From Acetobacter fallax (GTDB lineage Bacteria; Pseudomonadota; Alphaproteobacteria; Acetobacterales; Acetobacteraceae), in NCBI RefSeq assembly GCF_011516735.1, contig NZ_WOSX01000002.1:114115-178114 (forward strand): a DNA stretch of 64,000 nt. Direction: 5' to 3'. The notes under the pieces are model-generated. The model saw only the letters and a list, made by a program, of their open reading frames with translations, had not been told where the DNA came from and made no database searches. Each line of letters begins with the position of its first letter. The first letter of the stretch is position 1. The position numbers and the translations under genes are program-made. Below, one piece after another: positions 9,079-18,261 of the stretch.

Positions 9079-10533
9079 TCACCGCACAGGCCGGAACGTC
9101 CCCTCCCGCAAAGACGTCTCAATCTCCTCCAGACTGCTCCCCGCCGTCTCCGGCACATACCGCCAGACAAACAGAAACGAGACGACATTGACCGCTCCGA
9201 ACAGCCAGAACGTCCCCGTCGCCCCCAGCGCATTCACCAGTGACAGCGTCACCAGCGAGACAATCGTGTCCGCCAGCCACACCGTCGCACTCGCCAGACC
9301 CATCGCCCTGCTCCGCACAGCCAGCGGAAACACCTCGGATCCCACCAGCCACACAGCAACCGACAGTGACCCGAAATTGAAAAAGATATAGCCCAGCAAA
9401 GACGCTGTCATCAGCACCATGCGAACACCCGCGATCGGCGCCGAACTCAGAAAAATCGCCCCAAGCACAAACAGCGACAATGCCGCAAACGGCAACATCA
9501 CCAGCATCATCCGCCGCCGTCCCACCCGGTCGATCAGCAGAATCCCCATCGCCGTCGTCACCGTCGATGTCACACCCACCGAAACCGATGTCAGCAACGC
9601 CGCCGAATGCCCGAGCCCCGCCTGCGAAAGAATGATCGGCGCGTAATAAACAATCACATTCGGGCCTGAAAGCTGCGACAACGCCGCAATCCCCAGCGCC
9701 ACAACCAGCGCCGGCCGCATCCACCCCTGCCCCAGTTCCCGCCAGTCGCCTCCGGCCTCAGCCCGATCGACCGCCAGCACATCATCGAGTTCGCGCCGGA
9801 CAGCGTCACAATGGCCCCGAAGCCGGTACAGAATGGCAACCGCCCGCTTCTCCTGCCCGTTATGCAGCAACCAGCGCGGACTCTCCGGCAGAAACATCAT
9901 CCCCACCCCGAGAAACACCGCCGGAACCGCCCCGAGCATAAACATCGGCCGCCAGCACTCGCGCATCCCCGAGAGCTCATATCCGACAAAAAATGCCGAG
10001 AGCAGACCAAGAGAAAACACAAGCTGAAACAGCGAGACCAGTCCGCCCCGCCGCTCCGCCGGCGCCAGTTCCGCCACATAAACCGGCACAATCTGCGTCG
10101 TCGCGCCAATCGCCACACCCAGCCACAGCCGCGCGAAAATCAGCGTCCCCACCCCCGGCGCCAGCCCGCAGCCAAATGACGCCAGAATGAACACCCCCGC
10201 CGCCATCATCACCGCCGGCCGCCGCCCAAACCGGTCCGAAACCGGCCCGCTCAGCACAGCCCCGAAAATCGCCCCGATATTCAGCGCCGCCGCAACCCAT
10301 TCCTGCCCGCCGGTCGTCAGCGAAAAACTCTGCGTCACAAAAATCAGCGCCGACGCAATGATCCCTGTGTCATACCCGAACAGCAGCCCGCCCGCCGCCG
10401 CAACAGCCGCCGCCATCCGCACATACCGAGCCGCCGCCGAGCGCCGGTCCCCCAGCGCCTCAAACTCCGGCACACAGGACATCGCCCTGTCACGAAGACC
10501 AGATCCGGCCTGCCTCCCTGAAGCGATCGCCAT
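9079..10533 (-). CDS. MFS sugar porter
   Basis: A 484-residue major facilitator of the sugar porter family (XylE/GalP-like). It has 12 predicted transmembrane helices. Family motifs include GGLLFGYDTGIIASAL in helix 1, GPVSDRFGRRP in the 2-3 loop, PVYVAELAPAERRGGLVSL, FLPESPRWLL before the central loop, DRVGRRRM in the 8-9 loop, and YVPETAGSSLEEIE after helix 12. The start with GAGGA 7 nt upstream is preferred over an earlier in-frame ATG without a ribosome binding site. It probably imports a sugar or polyol by proton symport. The AroE-like dehydrogenase and LacI regulator lie upstream on the same strand, suggesting one catabolic regulon, and the cyclic polyol quinate or shikimate is a possible substrate. 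Confidence 0.85.
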   Translation of the reverse strand: MAIASGRQAGSGLRDRAMSCVPEFEALGDRRSAAARYVRMAAAVAAAGGLLFGYDTGIIASALIFVTQSFSLTTGGQEWVAAALNIGAIFGAVLSGPVSDRFGRRPAVMMAAGVFILASFGCGLAPGVGTLIFARLWLGVAIGATTQIVPVYVAELAPAERRGGLVSLFQLVFSLGLLSAFFVGYELSGMRECWRPMFMLGAVPAVFLGVGMMFLPESPRWLLHNGQEKRAVAILYRLRGHCDAVRRELDDVLAVDRAEAGGDWRELGQGWMRPALVVALGIAALSQLSGPNVIVYYAPIILSQAGLGHSAALLTSVSVGVTSTVTTAMGILLIDRVGRRRMMLVMLPFAALSLFVLGAIFLSSAPIAGVRMVLMTASLLGYIFFNFGSLSVAVWLVGSEVFPLAVRSRAMGLASATVWLADTIVSLVTLSLVNALGATGTFWLFGAVNVVSFLFVWRYVPETAGSSLEEIETSLREGTFRPVR

Positions 10534-10675
10534 CACACTGTCCTCTCTGATGCGGGCAGCAACAGGCACCCGCCCCACCTCCGGCAGAAGCCACGGCCTC
10601 CCGCACCCCATTCAATAAAAAGGAATCAAACCCTTCGCAGACTTCAGAACAACACCCTGAAGAGTCCGCGCACTG

Positions 10676-11533
10676 TTACTCAGAAGCCCCGAAAATCTCC
10701 TGAAGCGTCTTCTGCATCACCCCCGCGTCAAGCGTCCTGCCCAGCCACAACTCCACCCCGATCACCCCCTGGTTCACAAGCATCCCCAGCCCGTCGAGCG
10801 TCGTGCAGCCCCGCTCCTTCGCCTGCCGCAGCAGCTTCGTCTTCGGTGGATTCGGAATGACATCGGCAACAACAAGACCTTTCCGCAACGTCTTCAATGC
10901 CACCGGCGGCATCGCCTCCGCATCTCCCAGCCCGATCGACGTCGCATTGATCACAATCCCGACATCCTCCGGCACCCCGGCATCCCCCTCCCACAGCCGC
11001 GCCTCCGCCTCACACTCCGTGCTGCCACGAACCAGCGCCGCAATCGTCTCAGCCTTCTTCGGATCACGATTCACCACCGTGATATGAGCCGCCCCCGCCA
11101 GCCCAAGCTCCACCGCAATCGCCCGCGCAGCCCCGCCCGCACCCAGCAGCAAAACCCGCTGCCCGGACGGGTCCGTCACCTCTTTCAGAGACGCCAGAAA
11201 ACCCTTCCCGTCCGTATTATCCCCGATCAGCTTCCCGTCCCGGATCGAAACACAGTTGACCGCGCCAATAATCTTCGCCGACTCAGCCAGCTCGTCCAGA
11301 TGATCGATCACCGCCACCTTATGCGGCAGCGAGCAGTTAAACCCCGCCCACTCCATCGCCACCGCGCCAGCCACCGCCGCCGCCAGCCCATCCGGCTTCA
11401 CATCGCAGTTGATGTAACGCGCCTCAATCCCCGCCTCACGATACCCCGCCTCAATCATCGCCACCGTCGGATTATCCGCACAGGGCGTTGAAAAAGATCC
11501 CGTCAGAATACTGAGAAAACTCTGGCTGCTCAT
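10676..11533 (-). CDS. Shikimate dehydrogenase-like oxidoreductase (AroE family, atypical)
   Basis: A 285-residue AroE-family NAD(P)-dependent dehydrogenase. The catalytic Lys (SLPHK, K72) and Asp (GDNTDG, D108) are present, as is the Rossmann motif LLLGAGGAARA (about residues 126-136). The substrate-carboxylate motif is not canonical: where biosynthetic AroE has H-S-x-S-P, this protein has C-A-D-N-P (residues 18-22), so both Ser residues are lost. This and its setting between a sugar porter and a LacI regulator argue for a catabolic quinate/shikimate-like or related cyclitol substrate rather than the housekeeping role. The start has GGAG 7 nt upstream. Confidence 0.75.
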   Translation of the reverse strand: MSSQSFLSILTGSFSTPCADNPTVAMIEAGYREAGIEARYINCDVKPDGLAAAVAGAVAMEWAGFNCSLPHKVAVIDHLDELAESAKIIGAVNCVSIRDGKLIGDNTDGKGFLASLKEVTDPSGQRVLLLGAGGAARAIAVELGLAGAAHITVVNRDPKKAETIAALVRGSTECEAEARLWEGDAGVPEDVGIVINATSIGLGDAEAMPPVALKTLRKGLVVADVIPNPPKTKLLRQAKERGCTTLDGLGMLVNQGVIGVELWLGRTLDAGVMQKTLQEIFGASE

Positions 11534-11555
11534 GACGGCGCTCCATCCGGATAAA

Positions 11556-11573
11556 ATTGCATAGCTATGCAAT
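11556..11573. promoter_or_regulatory. Perfect 18-bp palindrome, candidate operator
   Basis: ATTGCATAGCTATGCAAT is perfectly self-complementary. It lies 23 nt upstream of the AroE-like start codon, just downstream of the LacI-family gene. The length, symmetry and position fit a dimeric repressor site that could control the AroE-like/MFS unit. Most LacI-family operators have a central CG and this one has AGCT, so a different regulator is possible. Confidence 0.5.
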
Positions 11574-11664
11574 CAAAGGCCGGCGGACCAGATGATGCAA
11601 GAGAAAATCTCCACCAGAACACAGGCGCGCCAACCCGCAGGAGATCACACAGCCGCCCGGAACC

Positions 11665-12684
11665 TCAGCCGCCCCCCGAACTCCCCCTTTCCACCAGCAG
11701 CGCTTCAATCACGGGATTTTGCGAAACCGGCCCCGCCCCGTCCGTCAGTGCCTCCGCCAGAATCCCGCATGCCGCCTCAACCAGACGCTCCACGCCCTGA
11801 TCAAATGTCGTCAGATCGTAGGCCCGCCACGCTCCCTGCGGAATATTGTCATATCCCAGCAGCACCACATCCTCAGGACACAGCAACCCGCCCCGCTCCC
11901 GCAACGCATCGATCGCCCCGCACGCCATCATGTCATTGCTGCAAAACATCCCGTCCGGACGCACGCCCCGCGTCAGCATCCCGCTCACCGCGTCATAACC
12001 GCTCTCATACGTGTCATCCCCCCGCAACGACACCAGATCACCGGCCAGCGCCCCCAGCCCCGCGCGAAACCCGTCCCCACGCGCCACCGACGCCACATTC
12101 CGCAACGGCCCCGCAAGCCAGACCGGACGCACGACACCCCGCTCCGCCAGCAGCCGCGCCGCCACAACACCCGCCGCCCGGTTATCAGAGGAAACCGTGG
12201 AAATCCACGGCCCCGTCAGCCGCGAATTGAAACAGATCACCGGAATCCGCAATGCCCCCAGCGCCCGCGCCACCGCCGCCGATCCAATCGCCAGCGCCGT
12301 CACAACCGCGTCGATCCGATACCCAAGCAACTGGTCCAGCGCACTGTCCAGCGTCAGCGCGTCATCCACATGCACCAGCAGAACCTGCAATCCCTGATCC
12401 CGCAGCGCACCGACCAGATGCTCAAGCGCGGAAACATAAAACGGATTGGAAAGCCCGCCGACCACAACACCAACCATCCCGGATCGTCCCGACAGCATGA
12501 TCGCCGGAATCCGGTTCGGTCTGTATCCAAGCTCCGCCGCCGCCCGCAGAATTTTCTCCCGCGTTCCCGGCGCTATGCTCGCCATCCGCGAAAATGCCCG
12601 CGACACCGCCGACTGCGAAACCCCCGCCCGCTTCGCAACATCAACAGACGTAACCGGACGAACGTCCCGCGCCCCCACACCCAC
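11665..12684 (-). CDS. LacI-family transcriptional regulator
   Basis: A 339-residue LacI/GalR repressor. The N-terminal helix-turn-helix and hinge are clear: VTSVDVAKRAGVSQSAVSRAF (residues 11-31), then APGTREKILRAAAELGYRPNRIPAIML. The periplasmic-binding-protein-like effector domain follows (VGVVVGGLSNPFYVSALEHL, then SNDMMACGAIDALRE and VVLLGYDNIP). The reading frame opens at a GTG; a second GTG two codons on has better spacing to GGAG. It lies upstream of, and on the same strand as, the AroE-like and MFS genes, so it is their likely local regulator, responding to a sugar or cyclitol. Confidence 0.9.
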   Translation of the reverse strand: MGVGARDVRPVTSVDVAKRAGVSQSAVSRAFSRMASIAPGTREKILRAAAELGYRPNRIPAIMLSGRSGMVGVVVGGLSNPFYVSALEHLVGALRDQGLQVLLVHVDDALTLDSALDQLLGYRIDAVVTALAIGSAAVARALGALRIPVICFNSRLTGPWISTVSSDNRAAGVVAARLLAERGVVRPVWLAGPLRNVASVARGDGFRAGLGALAGDLVSLRGDDTYESGYDAVSGMLTRGVRPDGMFCSNDMMACGAIDALRERGGLLCPEDVVLLGYDNIPQGAWRAYDLTTFDQGVERLVEAACGILAEALTDGAGPVSQNPVIEALLVERGSSGGG

Positions 12685-13108
12685 ACTCCACCAGACAAAT
12701 CAGGCGCAACCATACTCCATCGCCCGAACAGCAGACACCCCGGGCGCCCTGCATCAGACCGGGCACCCCGCTCCTGCCGTCCAGACCGCAACACGGTCTG
12801 ATCCGCGACACACTCCTCCGCCAGTAATCCCATGACCCCCGAAGCAGTCCGCCAGCATATCCCCGCAAACCCCGTCAACGCGGAACTCACCTCCCGCCTG
12901 AGCAGACTCCCCGTCCGGCAATGCTTCCTCACCGGCAAACTCCACGCACCACATGGCCTCACAGAACCCGGACCGGGCCTCCTCAGAATAAACCCCGCCA
13001 ACCCACAGCCCGATCTTCCTGAGCAAAAGGCCGCAAACTATCAGCAACCCCGGCCCTGGCTCAGAACCGAAAAAACCGCACACGCCCGGCGAACACCCGC
13101 CGCCGTCC
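12685..13108. other. Intergenic region without a recognisable gene
   Basis: Several overlapping short frames exist on both strands, but none has a convincing ribosome binding site, domain or codon pattern. No repeat core or strong hairpin was noticed. Confidence 0.4.
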
Positions 13109-13687
13109 CTACCACTTAAACCGCACCCCCGCCGTCAGCGCCGCGGAGCCGGTATTACTGCCCGTATTCGTGTCCCGATGCCCGGCAAACATGTTCACCA
13201 CCAGATCCATGCCCTGCACCCCCTTCACCGGATAAGCCGCCGTCACCGTCGTGCCATGCTCCATCAGGGACGGACTCGCATTGCTGTGCTCAATGCTGAA
13301 CGGCCCCACCTGCGAAAAATCATCGCGCGGCCCAAATTTCGAACCCAGATCCAGTCGCGGCGCCGTCACATAATACTGCTCCGCAGCAATCCGGCTGTTC
13401 ACACGATCCGCCGCCGCCCCGACCTCCGGCGCCCCGGCCAGAGCAGCCCCGCCACCAGCAGACCCGCCACCGCCAGAGCGCGCACCCGACAACGCACCAC
13501 CCGCCTGACGCCCATCCGTCCGGCGCCCATCCGAATGTCCCGGCGGCATAAAATAAGTCCCCTCCTCCGCCCGGGCCACATCTCCGCCACCCAGCAATAA
13601 CGGAACCACCAGACACATCGCGGATGGCAGAAGCCCACCTCTCCCCGACAAGAACCGGCTCTCCGTAAACCACCCCTGCGTCCCGGT
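13109..13687 (-). CDS. Small exported, possibly outer-membrane protein
   Basis: A 192-residue protein of unknown family. The chosen ATG has GAGAGG 6 nt upstream. A signal peptide is visible (GGLLPSAMCLVVPLLLGGGDVARAEE, cleavage about residue 40). A Gly/Ala/Ser-rich linker (about residues 60-95) follows. The C-terminal 80 residues have alternating hydrophobic stretches and a final GVRFKW, which resembles the last strand of a small beta-barrel ending in an aromatic residue. It is monocistronic. I do not recognise a function. Confidence 0.6.
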   Translation of the reverse strand, partial: TGTQGWFTESRFLSGRGGLLPSAMCLVVPLLLGGGDVARAEEGTYFMPPGHSDGRRTDGRQAGGALSGARSGGGGSAGGGAALAGAPEVGAAADRVNSRIAAEQYYVTAPRLDLGSKFGPRDDFSQVGPFSIEHSNASPSLMEHGTTVTAAYPVKGVQGMDLVVNMFAGHRDTNTGSNTGSAALTAGVRFKW

Positions 13688-14260
13688 CATGCAGCACCTC
13701 TCTTGTGACTTCGCCGCCACAGAAGAGAGAAAAACAAACACCCGCAAATCAGAACTTGTATCATTTCGATACAATTCAGTGCTGCACCAGTCGCCCCCAA
13801 CCTTCAGGACAACACCCGACACCCCGACAGACGCACCGGCAATCACTTGACGGCACATCATTTAATAATTTACATAAACCATGAAAAATACAGTTAATAA
13901 AAATACGAAACAGTAACCCTGACCGCCGAAACACTTCGTGATGCATCTCCTCTTCTGACTCCCGCGTTACATACCCTGAAAAGACGTAATGATTCCTCCA
14001 TGAAGACGCGTCCCGCAGAGCACGAACAGCATCATAAGAACCGCTTATAATGCTATAAATAGAAACAGTTTGTTATAAATCTGGCATCAGCCTAATGTGC
14101 CAGCAGCCGTTTCAAATGAATACAGGCCTACGGAATGAAAATCCGGGCCAATCGTCGCAAATGAAAAGTAAAAAGGTCGGTGAATTCATACGGCCGACCA
14201 ATACAAAACAGAACATGACACTCACAGACCGCACCCGCTCGTAAAAATCGGAGTATTCCC
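13688..14260. other. AT-rich intergenic region upstream of cioA
   Basis: It separates the divergent exported-protein gene and the cio operon. About 13860-14060 is much more AT-rich than the surroundings and should hold both promoters. No clear FNR-type box (TTGAT-N4-ATCAA) was seen. Confidence 0.4.
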
Positions 14261-15709
14261 GTGACCGGAGCCGACGCCATTTTCCTGGCACGACTGCAAT
14301 TCGCCTTTACAGTCGGATTCCATATCGTCTTCCCCGCCTTCTCCATAGGACTGGCCGCCTTTCTCGCCGTCCTCGAAGGCCTGTGGCTGAAAACCGATAA
14401 ACAGGTCTATCTCGACCTCTTCCATTACTGGCTCCGCGCCTTCTCCATCGTCTTCGGCATGGGCGTCGTCTCCGGCCTCGTCATGTCCTACGAATTCGGC
14501 ACCAACTGGGCGCAGTTTTCACAAAAAGCCGGCCCCATCCTCGGCCCGCTCCTCGGCTACGAAGTCATGACCGCCTTCTTCCTGGAAGCCGGCTTCCTCG
14601 GAATCATGCTGTTCGGCATGAATAAAGTCGGGAAAAAGCTCCACTTCTTCGCCACCTGCGTCGTCTCGCTCGGCACCCTCATCTCCATGAGCTGGATCCT
14701 CTCCTCCAACTCCTGGATGCAAACCCCGCGCGGCTACAGCATCGAACCCGGAACCGGACGCTTCATCCCGCAGGACTGGTGGGCCATCGTCTTCAACCCC
14801 TCCTTTCCCTTCCGCCTCGTCCACATGGCGCTGGCCGCCTTTCTCTCCGTCGCCTTCATCGTCGGCGGCGTCGGCGCCTGGCACCTGCTGAGGGCCAGAC
14901 GCGCCGGTCGCCAGCCCACCGAAGCCGTCAGGGTCATGTTCTCCATGGCCATGTGGATGGCCGCCCTCGTCGGCCCGCTCCAGATCCTCGCCGGCGACGC
15001 CCACGGCCTGAACACACTGAAATACCAGCCCGCCAAAATCGCCGCCATGGAAGGTGACTGGGACTCCGAAGGCTACGCCCCCGAGCTGCTCTTCGGCATC
15101 CCCGACATGAAAAACGAAACAACACACTACAAGATCGCCATCCCCTACGCCGGATCTCTGATCCTCACCCATAGCCTGAGCGGCAAAGTCCCCGGCCTGA
15201 AAGACTACCCGAAAGACCAGCGCGCCCCGTCCTATGTCGTGTTCTTCAGCTTCAGGATCATGATCGCACTCGGCATGCTGATGGCCGCCACCGGACTCTT
15301 CTCCCTCTGGCTGCGCCGGAAAGGCACCCTCTGGTCAAACCCGCTGCTCCTGAGAACAGCCCTGATCCTGACCCCCGCCGGCTTCATTGCCCTGCTCTGC
15401 GGATGGGTCACAACCGAAGTCGGCAGACAACCTTTCACGGTCTACGGACTGCTCCGCACCGCCGACAGCGCCTCGCCCGTCCCCGGCGCCAGCATCGCCA
15501 CAACCCTCGCCATCTTCGTCGTGCTCTACGTCATCGTCTTCACATCCGGAATCAGCATCCTCCTGCGCGGATTTGCAGAAGAACCCCACCGTGATCAGGC
15601 CGGCCCCGATGCCCGGCAGCCACAGCGCGCCGCCTCCATGGCGTCCGCCATCTCAGACACCGCCGCATCCGGTCACACCGGGTCCGCCAATCCAGGCTCA
15701 GGAGAATAA
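14261..15709 (+). CDS. cioA: Cytochrome bd-type ubiquinol oxidase subunit I
   Basis: A 482-residue haem-binding subunit of the cytoplasmic-membrane bd-type quinol oxidase, which reduces O2 to water with electrons from quinol. Visible ligands and conserved residues include H21 (VGFHIVFPAFSIG, haem b595), E99 and E107 (GYEVMTAFFLEAGF), and H186 (FRLVHM, haem b558). GRQPFTVYGLLRT near residue 390 is the CydA signature. The Q-loop is short, as in the cyanide-insensitive CIO branch rather than E. coli CydA. The start is GTG with GGAG 7 nt upstream. It is the first gene of a three-gene operon, only 2 nt from cioB. In acetic acid bacteria this oxidase is a low-coupling terminal route for fast substrate oxidation. 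Confidence 0.92.
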   Translation: MTGADAIFLARLQFAFTVGFHIVFPAFSIGLAAFLAVLEGLWLKTDKQVYLDLFHYWLRAFSIVFGMGVVSGLVMSYEFGTNWAQFSQKAGPILGPLLGYEVMTAFFLEAGFLGIMLFGMNKVGKKLHFFATCVVSLGTLISMSWILSSNSWMQTPRGYSIEPGTGRFIPQDWWAIVFNPSFPFRLVHMALAAFLSVAFIVGGVGAWHLLRARRAGRQPTEAVRVMFSMAMWMAALVGPLQILAGDAHGLNTLKYQPAKIAAMEGDWDSEGYAPELLFGIPDMKNETTHYKIAIPYAGSLILTHSLSGKVPGLKDYPKDQRAPSYVVFFSFRIMIALGMLMAATGLFSLWLRRKGTLWSNPLLLRTALILTPAGFIALLCGWVTTEVGRQPFTVYGLLRTADSASPVPGASIATTLAIFVVLYVIVFTSGISILLRGFAEEPHRDQAGPDARQPQRAASMASAISDTAASGHTGSANPGSGE

Positions 15710-15711
15710 CG

Positions 15712-16758
15712 ATGGACCCCACCGGCATGGATCTCACCGGAGCCGCTTACTGGCTCCCCATCGTGTGGGCTGTCCTCGCAGCCACCGCAATCTTCATATA
15801 CGTCGTCCTCGACGGCTTCGACCTCGGCCTCGGCATGCTCTTCCTCGCCGAACCCGACAAAAAACATCGCAACATCATGGTCCAGACCATCGCCCCGGTC
15901 TGGGATGGCAACGAAACCTGGATGATCTTCGGCGGCGCAGCCCTCTACGGCGTTTTCCCCAACGCCTACGCCACCATCCTGCCCGCGCTCTACCTGCCCG
16001 TGCTCATCATGCTGTTCGCCCTCATCATCCGGGGCGTCGCCTTCGAGTTCCGCTCGCGCATGCACACACAACAGGCGCAGAACCTCTGGGATATCGGCTT
16101 CTGCGGCGGTTCCCTCGTCGCCAGCCTCATGCAGGGCATCATCCTCGGAACCCTGGTCTCCGGAATCCGGATCGAGGATAACAAGTTCGCCGGCAGCAGC
16201 TTCGACTGGCTCGCCCCGTTCCCGATTTTCTGCGGCCTCGCCGTCGCCTGCGGCTACGCCCTGCTCGGCGCCACCTGGCTCATCTGGCGCACCGCAAGCG
16301 ACCTCCAGACCACCATGCGCAAATGGGCCGGAATCCTCTCCGTCGCCATGCTCGTCATGATCGCCGCCGTCTCCGCCTGGACCCCCGCCCTGCATGTCAC
16401 CTACATGCAACACTGGACCACCTGGCCCCGCATCCTCTACGTCGCGCCCGTCCCGGTCGCCGTCATCGCCCTCGCCATCCTCATGCTCCAGGCCCTGCGC
16501 GGCAAAACCTCCAGACGCATCCCCTTCTTCTGCGCGCTCGGCTGGTTCTTCCTCTCCTTCAGCGGCCTCGGCATCAACATCTGGCCCTATATCGTGCCCC
16601 CCTCAATGACCATCTGGCAGGCCTCATCCCCGCCAGCCAGTCAGAAATTCCTCCTCGCCGGAACCGTCTTCCTGCTGCCGCTGATCCTCGCCTACACCGC
16701 CTACGCCTATCACGTGTTCCGTGGCACCGTGAACGAACACAGCGAGAGCTATCACTGA
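15712..16758 (+). CDS. cioB: Cytochrome bd-type ubiquinol oxidase subunit II
   Basis: A 348-residue polytopic subunit II of the oxidase. The N-terminal family signature IVWAVLAATAIFIYVVLDGFDLGLGML is followed by PVWDGNETWMIFGGAALYGVFPNAYA and IIRGVAFEFR, all conserved in CydB/CioB. Eight or nine membrane helices are apparent. It lies 2 nt after cioA, and its TGA overlaps the ATG of the small third gene (TGATG), so all three are made together. Confidence 0.92.
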   Translation: MDPTGMDLTGAAYWLPIVWAVLAATAIFIYVVLDGFDLGLGMLFLAEPDKKHRNIMVQTIAPVWDGNETWMIFGGAALYGVFPNAYATILPALYLPVLIMLFALIIRGVAFEFRSRMHTQQAQNLWDIGFCGGSLVASLMQGIILGTLVSGIRIEDNKFAGSSFDWLAPFPIFCGLAVACGYALLGATWLIWRTASDLQTTMRKWAGILSVAMLVMIAAVSAWTPALHVTYMQHWTTWPRILYVAPVPVAVIALAILMLQALRGKTSRRIPFFCALGWFFLSFSGLGINIWPYIVPPSMTIWQASSPPASQKFLLAGTVFLLPLILAYTAYAYHVFRGTVNEHSESYH

Positions 16759-16889
16759 TGGAGACAGCAATGCAGGACAGTAAAAACACCCTGCCGGTCA
16801 AACTGCTCTGGTTCGCCGGCCTCTGGCTCGCCGGCGTCGCCACCCTCGGCGTCGTCGCAGGCGCCCTGCACCTGATCATCCACAACTGA
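16758..16889 (+). CDS. DUF2474 small oxidase subunit (CydX-like role)
   Basis: A 43-residue single-helix protein: a short polar N-terminus, LPVKLLWFAGLWLAGVATLG, then VVAGALHLII. The L-W-F-x-G-L-W-x-A-G-V pattern and its place directly after cioB match the DUF2474 family, the small subunit of CIO-type oxidases analogous to CydX, which stabilises the haem site in other bd oxidases. Its ATG overlaps the cioB stop by one base. Confidence 0.85.
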   Translation: METAMQDSKNTLPVKLLWFAGLWLAGVATLGVVAGALHLIIHN

Positions 16890-16905
16890 TCCGACCCTTT
16901 GCAAA

Positions 16906-17104
16906 AGCTCTGTTGTCGTTAAGTGCCGGCACCCTCTCAGGGCTTTGCCCTGGAACCCACCAAAGGTCACAGACCTTTGGAAACCATTTTATTATAAACA
17001 GATCGGGGTGCAGGGGCCTGCGGTCCCTGCCGGGTCCGGGCAGAGCCCGGGCTTCTTCCAGCCCTTTGAAAATTCAGGCCTCAACACGCAACGCTGACAG
17101 AGCC
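16906..17104. repeat. Type A MITE-like element (complete)
   Basis: A 199-bp element. The left end AGCTCTGTTGTCGTTAAGTG is mirrored by the right end CACGCAACGCTGACAGAGCC. Inside are CCAGGGC/GCCCTGG-type and CCAAAGGTC-ACA-GACCTTTGG hairpins, a short AT-rich stretch, and the CAGGGGCCTGCGGTCCCTG and CCGGGCAGAGCCCGG hairpins. Confidence 0.75.
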
Positions 17105-17212
17105 CGCCAAAGCCCTGAGACCCTGCCAGCCCCTGACACCACACCCCTGCAACCCGTTCTGTTTCATAAAACGGCACCAGCGACTATGATCCGCCGCAAC
17201 CATCACAGGCGC

Positions 17213-17235
17213 CACAGTGAAACGCGTTCACTGTG
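17213..17235. promoter_or_regulatory. Inverted repeat upstream of the EamA gene
   Basis: CACAGTGAA-N5-TTCACTGTG has perfect 9-bp arms. It lies about 36 nt upstream of the preferred start codon. It could be a repressor operator or a leader hairpin. Confidence 0.4.
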
Positions 17236-17270
17236 ATGGATGCAAACCCTCTGAGCAGGCTCGTGACTTT

Positions 17271-18170
17271 ATGAATGCGCTGTTGTTTCTGTCAGTCGTG
17301 CTCATCTGGGGGCTGACCTGGTTTGCAATCCATCTCCAGCTCGGCGGCACAACGGTCGATGTCGCGATTTTCTGGCGGTTTGCCGTGTCCGTCGTGCTGC
17401 TGGGAAGCGGACTCGCTCTGACAGGACGGCTGCGGCGTCCCTCGCGGGAAGCAGTCCCATGGCTGGCAGGAATGGGAGCCTGCCTGTTTTCCTGCAACTT
17501 CCTGGCCATCTACAGCTCCGAGATGTTTCTGCCGAGCGGCATTGTTTCGGTGGTGTTCAGCATGTCAGTCATCCTCAACGTCCTGAATCAGTGGCTATTC
17601 TTCAGGCAACGCCCGGATATCCGGGCGCTGATCGGCGGAATGTTCGGGGTCTGCGGCGTGGCGATGCTGCTCGGAGGCGGAGCAGATACCGGGGCCGCCT
17701 CGTCCGTCGGAACCGGACTGGCGCTCGCACTGCTGGGCACAACGCTGTTCTCCTGCGGAAACATGCTGTCGCGACGGGTGGCACGGTTCGATCTCGGCCT
17801 GCCAAACGCGGTGCTGTGGGCTATGGTGTTCGGCGTATTTCTGATGGGTGTGAATGTTTTCACACAGGGACACAGCTTCATGCCGGTAATGACAGCGCGC
17901 TGGCTGGGCGGCCTTGGTTACCTGGCGGCAATGGGAACAGTCGCAGGCTTCCTGTTCTATCTGATGCTCGCGCAGCGCATCGGCGCGGACCGGGCCGCCT
18001 ACACGACCATTCTCTCACCGGTGATCGCGCTGGGCGTGTCGGCGTTTTTCGAGGGCGGCCACTGGTCGGAACTGATGATGGCAGGACTGTTTTTGATTCT
18101 CTGCGGCAATGTCGTGGCTTTTGCGCGGGTGCGGGCAGTGCGTCAGCCAATGGAAGTCGAACAGGGATAG
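17271..18170 (+). CDS. EamA/DMT-family transporter
   Basis: A 299-residue drug/metabolite exporter with ten predicted transmembrane helices in two EamA repeats (first LLFLSVVLIWGLTWFAIHLQ..., second GLALALLGTTLFSCGNMLSRR... ending VIALGVSAFFEGGHWSELMMAGLFLILCGNVVAF). Family members export amino acids or other metabolites. I start at the ATG of MNALLFLSVV; an in-frame ATG 18 codons upstream would put a polar, Cys-containing segment before helix 1 and overlap the inverted repeat. Codon use is less C-ending than in the neighbours, which may reflect separate acquisition. Confidence 0.8.
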   Translation: MNALLFLSVVLIWGLTWFAIHLQLGGTTVDVAIFWRFAVSVVLLGSGLALTGRLRRPSREAVPWLAGMGACLFSCNFLAIYSSEMFLPSGIVSVVFSMSVILNVLNQWLFFRQRPDIRALIGGMFGVCGVAMLLGGGADTGAASSVGTGLALALLGTTLFSCGNMLSRRVARFDLGLPNAVLWAMVFGVFLMGVNVFTQGHSFMPVMTARWLGGLGYLAAMGTVAGFLFYLMLAQRIGADRAAYTTILSPVIALGVSAFFEGGHWSELMMAGLFLILCGNVVAFARVRAVRQPMEVEQG

Positions 18171-18261
18171 CCCCGGCCCCAACCACCCTTGCCCCGCCCC
18201 TCCTAAGCACGGTAACTGTTGTGCGAACACTCCTCGTCCGGCGCCCGCCGGGCGGTGATCC

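Noticed and set aside
12685..13108. A gene between the LacI regulator and the exported protein
   Set aside because: Frames on both strands overlap with no ribosome binding site, motif or consistent codon use.
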